The notes: generated by a model from the sequence alone, not told the origin. Numbered from the stretch's first letter, positions 9,218-20,242 are shown. The stretch is DNA of 42,458 nt from an uncultured Bartonella sp. (GCA_946480935.1 CAMLLT010000003.1:1-42458), one strand, 5' to 3'. Translations and numbers: made by a program.

Positions 9218-9390
9218 ACGATGACTTTGGCAAAGGTCATTGAAAAACCGGATATGTGAAAGTTTTTGAATCATTCGGAGAATGCCGTCATAGAAGTCCG
9301 GATGACAAAATCCGCCAGAAGCAGCCTCCTATAGTCGGTATAAAGTTATCCCGAGTGAGAAGGTGCAAGTCATCAGCTGTAATGACCGAT

Positions 9391-9774
9391 TTATCTCGAT
9401 GGACGAGTTAAGATATAAATTGAAATCAACACCAATACGATAATAGTCGCCAGAGCCAGCCAGAGAACCGGTTGGGCAATGATCATAAACGAACAAAAGC
9501 CGACAGCCATTCCGCCAATTGCGAGGAATTTGATAAAAGGTGATATGACCCCCTGTTCTTCCCATTGCTTGATCGGGGGGCCAAAAACTTTATGGTTGTG
9601 AAGCCAATTATGAAAACGCGGGGATGAGCGGGCAAAACACCAGGACGCGACGAGTAAAAATGGCACTGTCGGCATGATGGGGAGAACAGCTCCGATAAGG
9701 CCCAAAACAATCATCAGGCAGCCGATTACCAGATAGACAATCCGTAACGGACCCGGTGTGTTAAATTCTTTCAT
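9391..9774 (-). CDS. DUF454 (YbaN-like) inner membrane protein
   Basis: 127 aa; LGLIGAVLPIMPTVPFLLVASWCFARSSPRFHNWLHNHKVFGPPIKQWEEQGVI, typical DUF454. Confidence 0.9.
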   Translation of the reverse strand: MKEFNTPGPLRIVYLVIGCLMIVLGLIGAVLPIMPTVPFLLVASWCFARSSPRFHNWLHNHKVFGPPIKQWEEQGVISPFIKFLAIGGMAVGFCSFMIIAQPVLWLALATIIVLVLISIYILTRPSR

Positions 9775-9946
9775 CTTTTATCTACGCTTGTTAAAAACTC
9801 ATAGTTGTATAACAAATTGCCCCAAATTAGGTCAACTAATTGATAATAATGGCAAAAAAGCCTTTTCACGGCCATGTGAACAACACAACCGCCGGTTATA
9901 TCGGTTTCTCGTTTAATGACCCGAAACTCTAACCAGTTAGCAGGAT

Positions 9947-10339
9947 ATGTGTTTTTTAACCGATAAAAAAAGACTTCTTCCGTTCCTGACAGCAATTTTT
10001 GTTGTCTGTTTTTTCAATCAAGGACATGCGAGCTTGAATCATGGCCGTATCGGTCATGGTGGTCAATGTGGTGGTGCATCTTGGTATGCACTCCATTCGA
10101 AAACGGCTTCAGGTGAAAAGATGAATCCGTTCGGAATGACAGCAGCGCACAAAACATTGCCGCTCGGAAGCAAAATTCGTGTCACTAATAAGTTCAATGG
10201 AAAATCCATTATCGTCCGTATTAATGACCGCGGCCCGTTCATTGCCGGACGTATTCTGGATTTGTCCAAAGGTGCAGCCGCCGAGCTTGGTTTTGTACAA
10301 CATGGACTAGCAAATGTCTGTTATGAACGGTTAAGCTGA
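9947..10339 (+). CDS. RlpA-like septal ring/lytic transglycosylase (double-psi beta-barrel)
   Basis: 130 aa; signal peptide; GGASWYALHSKTASGEKMNPFGMTAAHKTLPLGSKIRVTNKFNGKSIIVRINDRGPFIAGRILDLSKGAAAELG. Confidence 0.93.
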   Translation: MCFLTDKKRLLPFLTAIFVVCFFNQGHASLNHGRIGHGGQCGGASWYALHSKTASGEKMNPFGMTAAHKTLPLGSKIRVTNKFNGKSIIVRINDRGPFIAGRILDLSKGAAAELGFVQHGLANVCYERLS

Positions 10340-10349
10340 GATAAACGTA

Positions 10350-10380
10350 AAAAAGGGGAAGAGTACTCTTCCCCTTTTTT
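10350..10380. terminator. Bidirectional intrinsic terminator between convergent rlpA-like and hdeD-like genes
   Basis: AAAAAGGGGAAGAGTACTCTTCCCCTTTTTT, perfect inverted repeat with A/T flanks. Confidence 0.9.
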
Positions 10381-10389
10381 ATTCAAACT

Positions 10390-10962
10390 TTATAGACCCG
10401 AATTTTTGAGGGAACGTAAACCGATTGCAAAACCGATCCAGCCCCATCCTTGGAAGATGAGATCGATCGACAGGAACAATCCCAAAACCCATAGCGTATT
10501 GGCCGGCCAGCCGGTTGTGATGATAAGACCGGCAATAGCTGTAATGATACCGGCAGCAATAATCCATCCGTGCCCCTTCAATTCCCGGCTCTGAAAGCCG
10601 ATAATCACACGGATGACACCGGCAACAACAAGCAAAAAGCCAAGTAGAAAAGTAAACACAGCAGCAGCCAAAATCGGTTGCACAAGGCAGACAATGCCGC
10701 CAAATGTATAAAGCAGTCCAGCCAGTAGCCAGTAGAAAAAACGCCCCCAGCTTTTGACGCTAAAAGCGTGGATAACTTGCACAATACCGCCTACAAGCAT
10801 CATAATGCCGATATAGATCGCAACAGCTTCTGTGGCAAAAGGTAATGTAAATGCTGCTACAATACCGACCAGCAGAAGAATGATTCCAAGAAGCAAAAAC
10901 CAACCCCATTTCGCCGATAGCTCTCGTGCGCCTTCCAGCGGATTCCAATTATTTGAACTCAC
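10390..10962 (-). CDS. HdeD family membrane protein
   Basis: 190 aa, six hydrophobic segments; GIILLLVGIVAAFTLPFATEAVAIYIGIMMLVGGIVQVIHAF, DUF308/HdeD pattern. Confidence 0.85.
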   Translation of the reverse strand: MSSNNWNPLEGARELSAKWGWFLLLGIILLLVGIVAAFTLPFATEAVAIYIGIMMLVGGIVQVIHAFSVKSWGRFFYWLLAGLLYTFGGIVCLVQPILAAAVFTFLLGFLLVVAGVIRVIIGFQSRELKGHGWIIAAGIITAIAGLIITTGWPANTLWVLGLFLSIDLIFQGWGWIGFAIGLRSLKNSGL

Positions 10963-11154
10963 GACGGTATTTCCTTTTCAAAAATGACTGTTTCAGAAGA
11001 ATGTTTTTTATGGCATTGCTCTTTAATTCCGGCAATACCATTTTCACGTCACCTTTAGCATAGAATATAAAAAAGAAATAACATAGAAATAAAGACGGTT
11101 AATCATCTTTGCGGTTATCAACCTGTATAAAGACCGATGAAAGTAACGTAACAT

Positions 11155-12615
11155 ATGCATGTGTTTATTGAAAATTATTGGCCGCATATCCTCGCCATAT
11201 TATCTTTTTTTCTGGGGCTTGGTGCCGCAATTCATGCAACTATGACCAAACAGGAAGTCCGCACAGCGATCGGATGGGTCGGTGTTATCATGCTTTCGCC
11301 CGTTTTGGGCGCTGTCATTTACGGTATTTTCGGTATCAACCGGATGCATAATAACGTCGTTTATAAACGGCATCGTCACGCTTGGGGAAAAGGCCGCCTG
11401 CGTTCCGGTAATTATGATTGTTCGGATAGTTATATCCTGAACCGGTTCGGACGCCTTGCCATGCCGATGAAAAGGCTGGGCGATCATGTAACTCCCGGGC
11501 GAATGACTTATGGAAATCACCTGACAGTTCTTGATAATGGCGATGAAGCTTATAGTGCAATGCTTGAGGCTATCGGTGCAGCGAAGCATTCCCTAATCCT
11601 CGAATGTTATATTTTTGATCGGGATAGTATGGGAGAGCTTTTCGTTAAAGCCTTGTCGGCAGCGGTGCGGCGTGGCGTTGAAGTGCGCGTTCTTATTGAT
11701 GCCGTTGGCGCCCGTTATTCAATTCCATCGATTGTTCGTGATTTGCGGCGTGAAAAAGTTCCGGTCGCCGTCTTCAACGGAAATATCATTATCGGTCTAA
11801 GACTGCCTTACGCCAATTTGCGCACCCATAGAAAAATTCTTGTTGTCGACGGGAGCGTTGCTTTTACCGGCGGAATGAATATACGCGCCGGTTTTTCCCA
11901 GACATTCAGTGGCGAAAAGACAGCAGATGATACCCATTTTCGTGTAGAAGGGCCTGCTGTTGCCGATATTTTTTCAGTTGCAGCCAATGACTGGGCTTTT
12001 GCAACAAAAGAGAATCTGGATACAAAAATCTGGGCTATCCAGCCTGTTCAAAAGGTGTCCGATGAAGATGTCTGTATTCGCGTGGTCCCGACGGGTCCTG
12101 ATCGCTTGATCGAAACCAACCAGCATATGTTGATCGGAGCATTTTCACTTGCTGAAAAGCATATCCATATCATGACACCCTATCTTTTACCGGATCGGGA
12201 ATTGATCAGCGCATTGGTAACGGCTGCCCGTCGTGGCGTGGAAGTGGATATTGTTGTTCCCGGAAACAATAATTTGAAACTCGTTGATCGGGCAATGCGT
12301 GCGCAGTTCGATCAGCTTTTGCGTGACGGGTGTCGTATTTGGCGTGCAAACGGCCCTTTTAATCATTCCAAACTCATGGCTATCGACAATCAGTGGAGTT
12401 ATGTCGGCTCGTCAAATCTGGATTCTCGTTCTTTAAGGCTCAATTTCGAAATTGATATGGAAATATTCGACGAAACGCTTGCCGGTTATTTGTCACAAAA
12501 AATCATTCGCGAAAGAGAAGATGCCCGCGAGGTAAAATTAGAATATCTCGTCAATCGTCCTTTTTTGTTGCGTCTGATTGACAAGATTATCTGGTTGGGC
12601 TCACCCTATCTTTAG
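11155..12615 (+). CDS. cls: Cardiolipin synthase (phospholipase D superfamily)
   Basis: 486 aa; two HKD motifs (THRKILVVDGSVAFTGGMN; NHSKLMAIDNQWSYVGSSNLDSRSLRLNFE); N-terminal PLDc_N membrane segment. Confidence 0.95.
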   Translation: MHVFIENYWPHILAILSFFLGLGAAIHATMTKQEVRTAIGWVGVIMLSPVLGAVIYGIFGINRMHNNVVYKRHRHAWGKGRLRSGNYDCSDSYILNRFGRLAMPMKRLGDHVTPGRMTYGNHLTVLDNGDEAYSAMLEAIGAAKHSLILECYIFDRDSMGELFVKALSAAVRRGVEVRVLIDAVGARYSIPSIVRDLRREKVPVAVFNGNIIIGLRLPYANLRTHRKILVVDGSVAFTGGMNIRAGFSQTFSGEKTADDTHFRVEGPAVADIFSVAANDWAFATKENLDTKIWAIQPVQKVSDEDVCIRVVPTGPDRLIETNQHMLIGAFSLAEKHIHIMTPYLLPDRELISALVTAARRGVEVDIVVPGNNNLKLVDRAMRAQFDQLLRDGCRIWRANGPFNHSKLMAIDNQWSYVGSSNLDSRSLRLNFEIDMEIFDETLAGYLSQKIIREREDAREVKLEYLVNRPFLLRLIDKIIWLGSPYL

Positions 12616-12803
12616 CATAAGAGCACCTTCATATTTTTTAAATATGTAAAACAAAGAGCCTTATCATCGGCGATCAATTTGTGGGGTCTCTCTCACAACG
12701 TGCAGGGGTTAAAAATCGGCTAAAAGTCAAAAACCGGAGCGCGATAAAAACAGCGGAAAAATTTGATTGCCGTTAAAATCAGCCCTTGGTTTCTTGGGAA
12801 AAT

Positions 12804-13682
12804 CTATCTCGTTGTCTGTTTTGACCGCTCTTTGAGCAATTTTGTTGCCCCTTCAAGGTCAATTTCCGCCTTGATAGGCAAATGGTCGGAAGCAAGCCTT
12901 GCCAATGGCGAATTATGGATTTCTATATTGGAAACAAGCTCGTGTGGATAGGCAAAAACACGGTCGAGTGCCAAAATCGGAAAACGGGAGGGAAAGCTTG
13001 GCAATGTGCCGAGCCTTAAATCAAAGAACGGAGCAAGGCTTTTAAGAGAGGATGTCCTGCCTAATCGCCATTCATTCAAATCACCAATCATAATTGTCGG
13101 CATGGTTTCGCGTTTTTCAAGAATGGACAAAATGAGTTTTGCCTGTTGAATCCGCGAATGATGTAACAGCCCGAAATGCGCAGCCACAATACGGATAAGC
13201 CCGACCGGCATATCGAGTTCGACAATCAGTGCACCACGCGGTTCGACACCGGGCAGATTGAGCTGGACGATATCTTTTACTTTACCATTGCGCATGAAAA
13301 GCGCGTTGCCATGCCAGCCAAGTCCACGCGGAGACATTGTATTGATCGGCACACGTTCCAATCCGGTTTCCGACTTTAAAAGTTCCGGATCAAGCAAACC
13401 TATCCTTTCACCGAAACGTTTATCAGCCTCTTGAAAAGCCATAATATCGGCATTGAGCTCGGCAACGACATGGACAATGCGTTCCGGATTAAACACATTG
13501 TCAACGCCGACACATTTATGAATATTGTAGGATCCTACAACCATATCATAAGTGTCACGATCGGCATCTTTCGGACGATGTCCATGGCGGTTGCGGACAG
13601 CCTGTAACAATCTGGTCTGGAGCGCTTTTTGATTTAATTGGCTTGGCCAATGGAATTTTTTATTTTTAAGGATATCCATCAT
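12804..13682 (-). CDS. Endonuclease/exonuclease/phosphatase family protein
   Basis: GSYNIHKCVGVD, DIMAFQEAD, IMIGDLNEW, LASDHLPIKAEIDL, EEP-fold motifs. Confidence 0.9.
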   Translation of the reverse strand: MMDILKNKKFHWPSQLNQKALQTRLLQAVRNRHGHRPKDADRDTYDMVVGSYNIHKCVGVDNVFNPERIVHVVAELNADIMAFQEADKRFGERIGLLDPELLKSETGLERVPINTMSPRGLGWHGNALFMRNGKVKDIVQLNLPGVEPRGALIVELDMPVGLIRIVAAHFGLLHHSRIQQAKLILSILEKRETMPTIMIGDLNEWRLGRTSSLKSLAPFFDLRLGTLPSFPSRFPILALDRVFAYPHELVSNIEIHNSPLARLASDHLPIKAEIDLEGATKLLKERSKQTTR

Positions 13683-13878
13683 TTTTTTCTGAAAGCAGAG
13701 TTGCCCCGCTCGAAAGCTTTTACCATAATATGAAGTGACAGCTTTGAAACTACAAGTTGGGTCGCTTGAAGTTGAAGACTATTACCATCTATTTTTTCAT
13801 TAAACTATGATAAAAGATTTAATTGTTGCGAGAAAAATTGCGTAACCATTTAACATGGGACAATATCTTCCGTAAACG

Positions 13879-14262
13879 GTGAAAGACAAAACTATGGCTG
13901 ATATGAGCGACGATGAAGCAATAATAATCGAAGCTTTTTCACAGAGTACTCCCAGAAAACATTCAGGACCTGTTGCTTTCAACCGAATTGAACTGAATGC
14001 GATATTGCGCGTTTATGGCCAGATGGTTGCTGCCGGTGAATGGCGAGATTATGCGATTGACCATCTTGATGATAGAGCGGTTTTTTCCATATTTCGTCGT
14101 ACTGCCGAGGTACCGCTTTATCGTGTCGAGAAAAACCCGAAATTGGCGAACCGCCAAGGCGCTTACAGCGTCATTGCGGCAAGCGGTTTGATTTTGAAAC
14201 GCGGCAAAGAACTTCGCAATGTTCTGAAAGTGTTTGACAAAAAACTTTTCAAAATTGTCTGA
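13879..14262 (+). CDS. DUF2794 domain-containing protein
   Basis: 127 aa; FNRIELNAILRVYGQMVAAGEWRDYAIDHLDDRAVFSIFRRTAEVPLYRVEKNPKLANRQGAYSVI. Confidence 0.85.
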   Translation: MKDKTMADMSDDEAIIIEAFSQSTPRKHSGPVAFNRIELNAILRVYGQMVAAGEWRDYAIDHLDDRAVFSIFRRTAEVPLYRVEKNPKLANRQGAYSVIAASGLILKRGKELRNVLKVFDKKLFKIV

Positions 14263-14390
14263 GCTTTCTATTGGATTTATCTCTTTTGAAGAGCCTCGGA
14301 AAACTGGTGCTCTCACCGTTTTCTATTCTATCGGAAAATCATACTCTTTGTCGGATTGGCAAATAGCAAAGACTTTGAATTTTGCCAAAA

Positions 14391-14420
14391 GAAAACCCCG
14401 TCTCGAAAGGCGGGGTTTCA
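14391..14420 (-). terminator. Intrinsic terminator downstream of BI-1 gene
   Basis: On minus strand: AAACCCCG...CGGGGTTTTCTTTT. Confidence 0.85.
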
Positions 14421-14442
14421 AAATCATTTTATAGTCGAATTA

Positions 14443-15213
14443 TTAGGAGTTGCGATTCTGACCAAGGAATTGCAACAAGAAAACGAACATATTGATGAAG
14501 TCGAGATAGAGTGTCAAAGCACCCATAACAACCTTGCGGCCGCGTGTTTCTTCGGCATCGCCTTCATAATACATAACCTTGATTGTCTGTGTGTCGTAAG
14601 CGGTAAGACCAGCAAAAATAAGAACACCGATAATCGAGATTGCAAATTGCAATGCATTCGAGCCAAGGAACAAATTGACGACCATGGCAAGTAAAAGGCC
14701 AATTAACCCCATAAACAGGAAAGACCCCATGCCTGTCAGATCGCGCTTTGTTGTGTAACCATAGAGCGAAAGGGCGCCGAAAGAAGCCGCAGTGATAAAG
14801 AATGTCTGCGTAATGCTTGCAGGTGTATAACGCAAAATGATTGACGAAAGCGACAAACCGACGAGTGCTGCATAGACAAAAAACAATGCGCGTGCCGAAC
14901 TTGTGCTCAACGACCCGATTTTGAAGCTTAGAAAGAAAACTGCAATAAGCGGAGCAAACATCACAACATAAGCAAACGGTGAGGTATAGAAAGTAACACC
15001 GAATGATGTGAGATGAACGCCATTAGGTAATACATAAGGTGTCGGATCGCTTGTTGTTGCAAGTGAAGCAATCACAAACGCTGCAATACCTGTTATAACG
15101 AGCCCGATTGCCATCGCGTTGTAGACGCCGAGCATATAACTGCGCAGTCCCTGGTCAATGGAAGCATCGGCCTCGGTAACTGATGTCGGGCGAAAGTTTC
15201 TAAAATCAGCCAT
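14443..15213 (-). CDS. Bax inhibitor-1/YccA family membrane protein
   Basis: 256 aa; DQGLRSYMLGVYNAMAIGLVITGIAAF...AYDTQTIKVMYYEGD...GALTLYLDFINMFVFLLQFLG. Confidence 0.95.
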   Translation of the reverse strand: MADFRNFRPTSVTEADASIDQGLRSYMLGVYNAMAIGLVITGIAAFVIASLATTSDPTPYVLPNGVHLTSFGVTFYTSPFAYVVMFAPLIAVFFLSFKIGSLSTSSARALFFVYAALVGLSLSSIILRYTPASITQTFFITAASFGALSLYGYTTKRDLTGMGSFLFMGLIGLLLAMVVNLFLGSNALQFAISIIGVLIFAGLTAYDTQTIKVMYYEGDAEETRGRKVVMGALTLYLDFINMFVFLLQFLGQNRNS

Positions 15214-15378
15214 ATAAATAATCCTTTAGCTTGTGTTCCGGACGGTGTCGGAAAATGGCTGGAAAAACTCTCTTCCCCCATTTCAATCCCGGGCGCCGCT
15301 GGCGGAACCCCAGCATGCCTAACCGATATTATGGGCATTAATTCGATAAATTACAAGTCTTTCATTATTTCCAACACA

Positions 15379-17955
15379 TTACAATTCTTTAAGAAAACGG
15401 GATGGCTTTTCACTCAAAATGTGCCATGTTCCAATGAGACCAAACCCGATTGTGAGAATAAGCGCGGCAAGGACGACCATGACACCCGAGCTAAAGAAAA
15501 ATTGGGTATTAGTTATCTCCATTTTATAGCGGCCAATCATTGTGCCGGCTATTGTTCCGGCAACAAATGCAAAAATTGCCGTTGCAAGTCCAAGAATTGT
15601 ATATTCGGCAAGGTAGGCCTTGAGGAGCATTTTGCGGGTTGCACCCAAGGTTTTCAAGACCACTGCATCATGAATACGTGATCTGTTGGTCGACGAAAGT
15701 GTGCCGACAAGGACAAGAATTGCGGCAAGAATTGCTATCGCGGATGACGCACGGATTGCAATACCGATTTCATCAACGAGTTTTCTTGCGTCATTAAGAA
15801 CCTGATGAACCGGTACAACCGTGATCGAAGGGAAACGATTTGCAATGTCGCGCATCAATCCCGCTTCATCGATGCTATGGTTTTTCCCCGCTTTGAAAGT
15901 TGCAAGGTAAACATGTGGTGCAGCTTGCAAAGCTTGTGGCGAAAAAATCATCACGAAATTCATATTGAACGAATCCCAATCTACATCACGGAAACTGGTG
16001 ATGCGGGCCGTTATTTCCCGCCCCGATACATTGACAGTGATGGTATCATCAAGTTTCAAAAACAGTCCGTTTGCTTCCCTTTTGGAAACAGAAACCTCGA
16101 TTGCATCACTTGTGTCATTTTTCCACCATTTGCCTTCCGAAAGCACGGTGTTTTCCGGCATGGCTGCCGAATAGGTAATATTCCGGTCACCGCGCAACAC
16201 CCATTCACTTTCTTCTTTAACATGTCTGTTCTTCACCGGTTCACCGTTTATTTTTGTGATGCGGGCGCGCAATGTCGGCATGATCTTGAAACTTCCCGAC
16301 GGATCCTGATGATGCAAAAAGCTTGAAAAATCGTCTGCATCACTTTTCAGAATATCCATAAAAAAGAAATCGGGAGCCTTTTCGGGAACCGAACCGGATA
16401 ATTCCGATCTCAAATTGCTGTCGATCGTGGAAAGCGTGACAAGCAGTGTCAATCCGAGCCCGAGTGCCAGAACAACCGAAGGCGTAATGGATTGCGGCCG
16501 ATAAATATTGGCTATTGCAACGCGCAAAATGGTTGAATGGACATGGGCGCATTTGCGCGCAACAAAATTAATGGTCGAGGAAACCGCTCTTAAAATCAGG
16601 AAGACAATAATGACTGCGATGATAAATATGAAAGCAAGTCTTTTGTCCGAGGCGGTCGAAATAGCAAGAATTGCGGTTAAGAGAAGCAATATCGCTGAAA
16701 TGAGCTGCGCAGATTTATCCGACTTTTTGATTGTCGATACGTCGAAGGGACGAAGAAGCGTGGTTACCGAAATAAAGCGGGCCCGCGATAAAGGCAGTAT
16801 TGCAAAGGCAGCAACTGTCAATAATGCAAAAATGACTGCAAGGACAAGACTGCTCGGTGAAAAATGCGCATGCCCGAAAAATGGTAAATAGTGGCTGATG
16901 ACAAAACTTGCCACAAAAGGAATGATCGCTGCGAAAACAAGCCCTATCACAATTCCAATGAGTGCGATGAGCATGATTTGTGAAAAATAAATTTCTTCAA
17001 TGAAACGCGAACGCGCACCAAGTGCCTTGAATATGGCTATTACCTTGCGTTTTTTATCCATATAGGCACTGACAGAATTGGCAATTCCAACCCCTCCGAC
17101 AACGAGCGCTGTCAGCCCGATCAGAGTAAGAAAACTGGTAAAACGCTCAATGTTTTTTTGTAAAACAGGAGCAGCATCGACACGGCTGCGGATAGCCCAA
17201 CCATTTTCCGAATAGTCTTTTTCATGGTTGTTTCGAAGGTTTTCTAAGCTGCTGTCCGACGGATTGTCGAGTTTCAGTCGATAGACAAAATTGTGCAAAC
17301 TTCCGGGAATGATAAGACCCGTTTCGCGTAAAGCATCAATCGACATAAAAACCCGCGGCCCAAGCTGAAAGCCTTCCGACAAGAGGTCAGGTTCATCCTC
17401 GACGACTGCACGAATCGTAAAGTCTTGATCACCAATTCTAATTTTGTCACCAATGTGAAGCTGAAGCCGGTCAAGCAAAAGTTTCTGGATAGCGACACCA
17501 AAATCACCAGAGCCATGAGAGCCACCAGAGCCTTTGTCATCTTTTCCGAACAGCTCGTCGTTCGTGGCTTGAGGCGCGGTTTTCAATTTTCCATAAAGCG
17601 GATAGAAGCGGTCGACAGCCTTTATTTCGACCAATGTGCCATCATTGGTATCGATACGTCGAGCCATTGAACGCATAAGAATATTTTCGGAAACTTTTCC
17701 TTGGGCTTTGAAAAATGCCAATTCTTTTTCATTTGCTTCGCGCTGTGTATGGCTGAAACGTAAGTCTCCAGCAAGAATAACCTGCCCCTGATTTTTAATT
17801 TCATTGCTGATATTTTTTGAAACGCCATCCACCCCGCCAATGGCTGCAACCCCCAATGCAATAAGGCAGAGGAAAATATAAAATCCTTTAAGGCCGCTAC
17901 GCATTTCTCTCAAACAGAAACGCCATGCCAGACAAAGTTCTTGAAATCTTTTCAT
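15379..17955 (-). CDS. ABC transporter permease, FtsX/MacB-like (YbbP-type)
   Basis: 858 aa; two FtsX blocks (LTALVVGGVGIANSVSAYMDKKRKVIAIFKALGARSRFI; LVLVGTLSSTNRSRIHDAVVLKTLGATRKMLL). Confidence 0.92.
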   Translation of the reverse strand: MKRFQELCLAWRFCLREMRSGLKGFYIFLCLIALGVAAIGGVDGVSKNISNEIKNQGQVILAGDLRFSHTQREANEKELAFFKAQGKVSENILMRSMARRIDTNDGTLVEIKAVDRFYPLYGKLKTAPQATNDELFGKDDKGSGGSHGSGDFGVAIQKLLLDRLQLHIGDKIRIGDQDFTIRAVVEDEPDLLSEGFQLGPRVFMSIDALRETGLIIPGSLHNFVYRLKLDNPSDSSLENLRNNHEKDYSENGWAIRSRVDAAPVLQKNIERFTSFLTLIGLTALVVGGVGIANSVSAYMDKKRKVIAIFKALGARSRFIEEIYFSQIMLIALIGIVIGLVFAAIIPFVASFVISHYLPFFGHAHFSPSSLVLAVIFALLTVAAFAILPLSRARFISVTTLLRPFDVSTIKKSDKSAQLISAILLLLTAILAISTASDKRLAFIFIIAVIIVFLILRAVSSTINFVARKCAHVHSTILRVAIANIYRPQSITPSVVLALGLGLTLLVTLSTIDSNLRSELSGSVPEKAPDFFFMDILKSDADDFSSFLHHQDPSGSFKIMPTLRARITKINGEPVKNRHVKEESEWVLRGDRNITYSAAMPENTVLSEGKWWKNDTSDAIEVSVSKREANGLFLKLDDTITVNVSGREITARITSFRDVDWDSFNMNFVMIFSPQALQAAPHVYLATFKAGKNHSIDEAGLMRDIANRFPSITVVPVHQVLNDARKLVDEIGIAIRASSAIAILAAILVLVGTLSSTNRSRIHDAVVLKTLGATRKMLLKAYLAEYTILGLATAIFAFVAGTIAGTMIGRYKMEITNTQFFFSSGVMVVLAALILTIGFGLIGTWHILSEKPSRFLKEL

Positions 17956-18641
17956 GCCGGCATCACGCTTTCATTTTCGATACGACCGTTTTTTACATGG
18001 ATTTGGCGTTGACAACGTGCTGCAAGGCCAAGATCGTGGGTAACAAGCACAGTCGTCAGTCCATGTTCTTTTGCACGTTTGAATATGATGTCTGCAATTG
18101 TTTTACCGGTGTCGGCATCAAGATTACCTGTCGGTTCGTCGGCAACCAATATACGGGGATTGGGGGCGAGTGCGCGGGCAATGGCAACGCGCTGTTGTTC
18201 GCCACCTGATAATGTTGCCGGATAATGATGAAGCCGCCCGCCAAGCCCGACGCTCTCGAGTTCTTTTTTTGCAATATCGAAAGCTTCCTTGTTTCCCGCA
18301 AGTTCGAGCGGAACAGCCGCGTTTTCCCAAGCTGTCATATTGGGAATAAGTTGGAAGGATTGGAAAACAATGCCGATATTCTGCCCGCGAAAAATCGCTG
18401 CTTCATCCTCGTTCATTTTGTCGATGCGCGTATCCGCAATGGTTATTTCACCGCTATCGATTTTTTCAAGTCCGGCAAGTACCATAAGCAATGTCGATTT
18501 GCCGGAGCCGGAGGGGCCGACTATGCCCACGGTTTCGCCTTGATTTATCGTAAGTGACAATTCCTTTAAAACGTGAACGCGCGAGCTTCCTTCACCCAGA
18601 GTAAGATCGATATTTTTCAGTTTAACGAGTGAACTTGCCAC
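17952..18641 (-). CDS. ABC transporter ATP-binding protein (YbbA/LolD-like)
   Basis: Walker A GPSGSGKST, signature LSGGEQQR, Walker B ILVADEPTGNLD; overlaps permease start. Confidence 0.94.
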   Translation of the reverse strand: MASSLVKLKNIDLTLGEGSSRVHVLKELSLTINQGETVGIVGPSGSGKSTLLMVLAGLEKIDSGEITIADTRIDKMNEDEAAIFRGQNIGIVFQSFQLIPNMTAWENAAVPLELAGNKEAFDIAKKELESVGLGGRLHHYPATLSGGEQQRVAIARALAPNPRILVADEPTGNLDADTGKTIADIIFKRAKEHGLTTVLVTHDLGLAARCQRQIHVKNGRIENESVMPA

Positions 18642-18714
18642 AAATAACTCCTGTTCTTATGCCATAAGCTGATTTAAAATATAACTATACTTCTCGTAAA
18701 GGAATTGAGAAATA

Positions 18715-19434
18715 ATGTTGCGATCATTCATTTGCGCATTTATCGGCCTTTCTTTTGGCTGCATTGCGAGTTTACCTCTATTTGCGGAAGAATCCGGACA
18801 AATACAGGAACCGGCACGGGAAGACAGTGAAACAACAGTTCTTGATGATGATTTGACGCCGCCACGTCCATTCCAGATTGTCGGATTTGGCGATAGTCTC
18901 ATGGCCGGCTATAGGCTCCCCGTCGACAAATCTTTTACCGCCGCCCTTGAAGCTGCCTTGCAGGCAAAAAATTATAATGTTTCAGTTATCAATGCGGGGG
19001 TTTCCGGCGATACAACGACAGGCGGGCGTGAACGTCTTGACTGGTCGGTACCCGAACAAACGGGGCTTGTCATTCTGGAACTCGGCGCCAACGACATGTT
19101 GCGCGGTATAGACCCGAAAGTTACGGAAGATAATCTCGATTTCATGTTGTCACGATTGAAAGAGCGTAAAATACCGGTCATATTTGTCGGTATGAAAAGT
19201 GCTCCCAACTATGGCAAAGAAAAAGCCCAGCAATTCGAGTCGATCTATCAACGTCTTGCCGACAAATATCATGTCACCTTTTATCCTTTCTTTTTGGACG
19301 GCGTAGCAGGGCATCCGGATCTTCAGTTGGACGATGGCAAACATCCCAATGAAAAAGGCGTTGCTGTCATTGTCGAAAAAATGTTGCCGATGATTGAAAA
19401 GACATTGAATGAATTGGGCGTTCATCACCAATGA
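18715..19434 (+). CDS. Arylesterase, SGNH/GDSL hydrolase (TesA-like)
   Basis: 239 aa; GFGDSLMAGYRLP, NAGVSGDTT, LELGANDMLRGI, DGKHPNEKG; signal peptide. Confidence 0.93.
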   Translation: MLRSFICAFIGLSFGCIASLPLFAEESGQIQEPAREDSETTVLDDDLTPPRPFQIVGFGDSLMAGYRLPVDKSFTAALEAALQAKNYNVSVINAGVSGDTTTGGRERLDWSVPEQTGLVILELGANDMLRGIDPKVTEDNLDFMLSRLKERKIPVIFVGMKSAPNYGKEKAQQFESIYQRLADKYHVTFYPFFLDGVAGHPDLQLDDGKHPNEKGVAVIVEKMLPMIEKTLNELGVHHQ

Positions 19435-19612
19435 TTTGGCATGAGTAAACTGGCATTGGTAAATCGGGTCTCTAACCTCGGGACAAACAAAAGAATTACT
19501 CGTAAATGTGTTTGCATATTGTGTTATTCAGGGCTCGTATCGATCTACAGATAAGAGCAAAACAGAAACTGGCGGGCAGGAATTCAAAAAGGAACAAGTA
19601 AACTTTCTCGTT

Positions 19613-20116
19613 ATGCCGATTATCAATCTTCATAAAGAACATCCATTGGACGACGGGCGCCAATCAGAAAAAGCCCTGATGGTCCGCCACGGCGTTCAAA
19701 GACTTTTTTTGCGACTTGGTATTCCCGTTTTAAGCGAGTTGCCACTTGCCGACGGAAGGCGGGCCGACCTTGTCGGAATCACACGTAAAGGAGAGGTGAT
19801 TATTGTCGAGATCAAATCCTCGATAGGCGATTTGAAAGCCGATCATAAATGGCCGGATTACCGGATACATTGCGACCGCCTCTATTTTGCCAGTCACAAC
19901 GAAGTCCCGATGGAACTTTTTCCTGAAGATTGCGGGTTTATTCTGGCAGATGGTTTTGACGGCTATATTATGCGGGAGGCGCCGGAACATCGTATGTCGG
20001 CGCCAACACGCAAAGCTGTTATGTTGCGCTTTTCAAGGGTTGCAGCGCGAAGACTTACCCGCGCCGAACTCGAAGGGTTTGATCTTGAGGGCGATGATGA
20101 CGAAAAAGCCGGATGA
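19613..20116 (+). CDS. mmcB: MmcB family DNA repair protein (restriction-endonuclease-like fold)
   Basis: MPIINLHKEHPLDDGRQSEKALMVRHGVQRLFLRLG...LADGRRADLVGITRKGEVIIVEIKSSIGDLKADHKWPDYRIHCDRLYFA; start set at 19613 because the 19508 extension is not family-like. Confidence 0.88.
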   Translation: MPIINLHKEHPLDDGRQSEKALMVRHGVQRLFLRLGIPVLSELPLADGRRADLVGITRKGEVIIVEIKSSIGDLKADHKWPDYRIHCDRLYFASHNEVPMELFPEDCGFILADGFDGYIMREAPEHRMSAPTRKAVMLRFSRVAARRLTRAELEGFDLEGDDDEKAG

Positions 20117-20242
20117 ATTCACGGAAAATCGGAAAGCCGGCCGTTCACACCTCATAGTAATTTTTTACATTCTTGGGCAATTCCCGACATTCTTGGTGAC
20201 AAGTTTTCGGCAAAAGATTGCGCGTCGGAATAACCTGCATTT